NCBI GenBank assembly: GCA_013400975.1
Contig: WBMZ01009001.1
Span: 288,558 to 352,557, forward strand
Origin: Atrichornis clamosus
Lineage: Eukaryota > Chordata > Aves > Passeriformes > Menuridae
Length of the DNA: 64,000 nt
Direction of reading: 5' to 3'
Shown piece by piece: positions 28,501-64,000 of this stretch. The stretch's first letter is position 1. The number at the start of each line of letters is the position of its first letter. Under the pieces are notes generated by a model. The model was not told the origin of the DNA, ran no database searches, and worked only from the letters and a program-made list of their open reading frames with translations. A program made the translations under genes and the position numbers.

Positions 28501-29869
28501 ACTCTTCTTGTACCTTCTACACTTTTTAAAAAACGAAACATAGTCAAGGCTTTGAAGTTTACAACGCTGGCATTACTCTTTGACCCACAGGGTCTTGGTT
28601 ATTAATATGAAGTATAACAACTTCAAGAGATACTCACACAGTAGGTTACCCAGCAGCTTGGCAGGGTTTCCTTTTTGCTTGATTTGAAACAGACAATTAT
28701 CCTTTAATTTTCCCCAATTCTGGATGCACAGTAGTAGCCTCCATGCTGTTCAGCATGCTGCAGATGGATCTCTTTTGCTCCCTAAGGTTTTATGTAGAAT
28801 TTACATCATGAAGCTGCTAATTGCATACACGGAACCAGAAACAGCAATCCAGCAAATGCTACATTGTTCCCATGCTGTGATCCTGGACCTTGTTTTAGGT
28901 TACCAGATTTAACATCGAACTACTTCCAGATTCCATAGGTAGCCTAATGAAACCAAATAGCAAATTTTCCAAACTATCCTTCCACAATGTTAAGTCCCTT
29001 AAAAATAACCACATGTTTAATGATGGCTGCATTTTACTGAGAGACTTCAACCACGGACATGTGCACAAGACCATGGGGGCTGGAAAAGTCCCCATAAAGC
29101 TCTGATTTTTTTACATATACTAAATTTACAATAGCCTGAAGGAATATCCAAGCTAGTAGAGGGAGCTTCCTTGTGTAAGTCTAGAGGAAGCAGTTCGCCT
29201 GAACACTCTGCACGAAGAAACAAGAACCATGGGGAACTGGAAGAGAACGGAGCTCAGGCTGCTGAGGGCCAAGACTGTGCTTGTCAGAACGGTGCACCTG
29301 CACCATCTCCTCCGATTTCAGCAGTGCTCTGACAGAGAAGCAGGCTCCTCATGGAACAGAGATGCAGTGGAGCTGCAGTGAAAACCAAGTGTGGCTCCCA
29401 CCACAACTGCATGCCAAACCTCTTGTAGCTTTTCCTAGAGCAGCGGGCTAGGCTTGGGCAGTGGCTTCATCTCTGGGCAAAGACTGGTAACCAGAGCAGC
29501 ACATCTACAAGGAAACACACCTGCTGGCTACCCCTCAGGTCAGAAAAAAACCAAGATTATCTGAGGAGTAGAAAGCAAAATTATTTCACAGTTTAGTTCT
29601 GCATTAAGATATAAATACTTCAGAAGACACTGGTTATGAAATTCCAAAAATTCTCTAAGTGAAGGTGTTACAAAGAATGGTAAAGGAAAAAAATTAAATA
29701 ATAATCATAATTTATGCTCATTTTCATTTTACTGTTTCCTGCACAAAGTTTTTAAATTTACTCTTAGCTTCCTATCTTCTCATTTTTACTACCTAGTTAC
29801 CTCCACAGGATGGATGCAAAAAGATTTCCATCAGCACATTTAATGAAAAACATTTCTTTCAAGCAAGGC
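19510..29869. other. Intergenic sequence, no gene seen
   Basis: AT-rich unique sequence between the GC-richer patch at 16-19.5 kb and the GNAI1 3' UTR. No recognised coding, RNA or mobile element. A 23-nt inverted repeat at 26103-26125 is noted separately. Confidence 0.6.
26103..26125. repeat. 23-bp near-perfect palindrome
   Basis: 11-nt arms (ACAAACATTTT / AAAATGTTTGT) around a single central G, intergenic. Confidence 0.9.
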
Positions 29870-29881
29870 ACAAAATTTAGA

Positions 29882-29887
29882 TTTATT
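29882..29887 (-). terminator. GNAI1: Candidate distal poly(A) signal of GNAI1
   Basis: Minus-strand AATAAA (TTTATT on the plus strand). It is followed within 15-40 nt by GU-rich sequence (TTTTGTGCCTTGCTTG, then TGTTTTT), the expected arrangement for cleavage near 29860-29875. It is the last such hexamer for more than 2 kb. Confidence 0.45.
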
Positions 29888-31191
29888 TAATTTGATTAAT
29901 CCCAATTTTCATTTTACATGAAGTACAAAAATCAACTTGAACGTAGGTGTAAATACAATTCCACAAAGTAGTTCAGCGAGATTTAAAATCATATCCAGAA
30001 CTGTAAAGCACAATTAAAAGCAGCCCAGGATATACAGAATGCTTACCGTAACTGCTGAAAGAGCTCATAACGTATCAATATATTTAACAACCTCCAGCAA
30101 TGTTATCTCCTTTCTAATCTTTCATTTAAAATGCATTTAGCAATACTGTACCTAACAAAGGAAGCATTAAAGAATGAGAAGTGCAGGTAAGTTTTACTCA
30201 AGCTGAGGCCTAACTTAAACACATACACAATCAAAAATTAAACAACAGAACAAAGACTTAAATATTTTGAACATTTCTAAGAACATAAACGCTAAGATAA
30301 TATAGAAAAATAGCCACAGGTTCCAAGACTTATTTACTTCTCAAAGAACTTATGGTGTACTGTAGCTGCCTGAAATATTTTAACAATTATAGAAAATTTT
30401 ATTTCCAAGTTTGGTAGGTTTGTATTTTCTAGATGACAACATACACTTAAGACAACCATCAACTTATTTACAATTAGAAGCTTATGCCTTTTAAAATCTG
30501 TATTAAAAATCAGTTTTGGCACTATCCATAAGGCAATGGATGATATGTACCTAAAATAGCAAATCACATAATGAAAGCATAACCAGAAGAAAATCATATT
30601 CTTTAACTCATAAGAAACTGTGAGACTATAATTATAGAGAAAATTAAAGATTCAGTACTTCTAAGCCACTAAAACACCCTATCCAAAATACTAAAGATTC
30701 TTGTTATATGCAACAGGAAATTGCTTTAATCTCTGAAGCCCCTGGCCTTGTCTTATGGGACAACCCATTAGATAGATATTTCTATGGTTAATAACCAATC
30801 AAACTAGTTTTATTACCAGAAAATAGCAAAAAGTTTAAGGAGAACACGAATTTAAGTCAGCAGAAAAAACATTACTCTGAAATTCAGCCATTGCTCTCTA
30901 TTTAAAAACCCCTAAAGGCAATTTTTCCATTCACTGCATTGAGTAAAGACCACAGCTTCAATTTTTTTTATTTATATGAATGGTTTTAACAACTTCCTTT
31001 TTGCATTTCCATCAGCTTCAGTGACAGCTGACCCTTAAACTTCAATTTCCCATAGTTGCCACATTTCCACTGCAAAGTCTGCAAGCCCAGATTTCATAAA
31101 CTGTGGATTTCATTTAAATTTTATAACAATCTTTACATTTATCTTGAATTTATAAAAAGGGTTTTTTTCAAAACTTAAGGCAAAAGTAAGT

Positions 31192-31197
31192 TTTATT
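31192..31197 (-). terminator. GNAI1: Candidate proximal poly(A) signal of GNAI1
   Basis: Minus-strand AATAAA about 595 nt after the stop. Together with the hexamers at 30972, 30813 and 30403 it could give shorter 3' UTR isoforms. Usage cannot be judged from sequence alone. Confidence 0.25.
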
Positions 31198-31791
31198 GGT
31201 TGTGTTTCTTTAACTCTGAGCAGGTGTATGAGGCTGTTTAAATATCAAAAAAGCTAACGCCATATACAGTATTACCAACAAAAGTAAAGAATAAGGCAGC
31301 ATGCACCCTTAAGATGAAAACAAAATTTAATTTTACAAGATGTTTAAATAATCCAAAGGCAAAAAGTGTCTTGTCTCCTCTAAGAATATCTTCATAAAAC
31401 ATGGAAATTTTAGAGGAATGTTTTAGAGGACATCAAGTTACTAAAATATTCCGTTCAACGTTTATACAAATACATTACTACAATTGTAAGTTTACATACA
31501 ATCAACTGACATCTCAGTGTTAACTAATTACTTAAATTTACAAGACAAACATAAATAAAGCTGTTAAAACAGGCAAGTACAGTACTGATCTATCATTCAG
31601 CACAATGTATTTTGTACTTCTTTCACCTTGAAAAGAATCAGATTAGAATTGTGCGAAGTTGATCTCCAAACCTAAAAATAAAAGAGAATTAAGTATATCT
31701 ATGCAGGTTTTACACAGCATGGGCACATTCCAAATGCCTAAGTCCTGTTTTCAGGCATGTAATTTATCATTTAACAACCTTTTGTCTGCTC

Positions 31792-63758
<31,967 letters not shown>

Positions 63759-63864
63759 TCACCTGCGGCGCAGCGGCGTCGCGGACACCGGGCGCCGGGT
63801 TCGCCTCACGGGCAAGCGGGGAAGCAGCGAACGAAAAGGGGCGCGGGGAGGCTCGGCCGGGGGA

Positions 63865-63870
63865 GGGCGG
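63865..63870 (+). promoter_or_regulatory. GC box (Sp1/KLF-type)
   Basis: GGGCGG about 245 nt upstream of the GNAI1 start codon, within a TATA-less CpG island. The match is to the core motif only. Confidence 0.35.
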
Positions 63871-63964
63871 AGTGGAGACAGCGGGGCTGCGCACGGGCAG
63901 ACCGAGGCCTCGCACCGCGGCCACCGCTCCCGCCGCCGGCCCTGAGGCTGCTGCGCGCGCGGCA

Positions 63965-63978
63965 CCGCCCCCGCCCCT
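63965..63978 (-). promoter_or_regulatory. Paired GC boxes (CCGCCCCCGCCCC)
   Basis: Two adjacent CCGCCC/CGCCCC cores at the window end, in the region expected to hold the core or proximal promoter of GNAI1. Function is inferred from position only. Confidence 0.35.
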
Positions 63979-64000
63979 CCGGAGGCGCGCGACCGCGCGC

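Larger units (their letters stand above)
29870..31791 (-). other. GNAI1: GNAI1 3' UTR (probable extent)
   Basis: AT-rich, gene-free sequence directly after the stop codon. Several AATAAA hexamers occur on the minus strand: 31197-31192, 30972-30967, 30813-30808, 30403-30398 and, furthest out, 29887-29882. Many ATTTA pentamers fit a regulated vertebrate 3' UTR. The roughly 1.9-kb length to the last signal is similar to what I recall for mammalian GNAI1. The end point is inferred and transcript ends are needed to fix it. Confidence 0.6.

Overview
The window is vertebrate nuclear DNA, almost certainly from a bird. It is AT-rich with long introns and gene deserts. Its recognisable interspersed repeats are avian-type CR1 LINEs, whose 3' ends read like ttccaaccyaaa...gattctatg, and an avian ERVL-type LTR. 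The only gene I can name is GNAI1 (G protein alpha-i1), on the minus strand. Its whole coding region is present: eight exons from 63620 down to 31792, giving 354 codons plus a stop. Every exon length and splice phase fits the alpha-i family. The species cannot be fixed from what I see.

Layout from the left: 1-29.87 kb lies 3' of GNAI1 and holds no recognised gene. It contains one antisense-type CR1 copy (about 4.28-4.97 kb). A GC-richer patch at about 16.0-19.5 kb carries several minus-strand open frames with splice-like borders; I flag it as an unexplained candidate locus. From 29.87 to 31.79 kb is the likely GNAI1 3' UTR. From 31.79 to 44.43 kb are exons 8 to 2, with a CR1 in intron 5 and a GC (not GT) donor after exon 6. 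From 44.43 to 63.50 kb is the 19-kb first intron. It holds a CR1 / LTR / CR1 nested insertion (about 45.4-47.7 kb), a short CR1 tail near 50.1 kb, and a possible alternative terminal exon near 62.0-62.3 kb. From about 63.18 kb to the window end is a CpG island containing exon 1 and the promoter, cut off by the window edge.

Function: GNAI1 is an intracellular membrane-anchored GTPase that couples receptors to inhibition of adenylyl cyclase. All guanine-binding motifs, the lipidation site and the C-terminal cysteine are intact, so the gene looks functional. The rest of the window is non-coding as far as I can support, apart from the two low-confidence candidates. Repeat boundaries are approximate because they were judged by eye against remembered consensus features.
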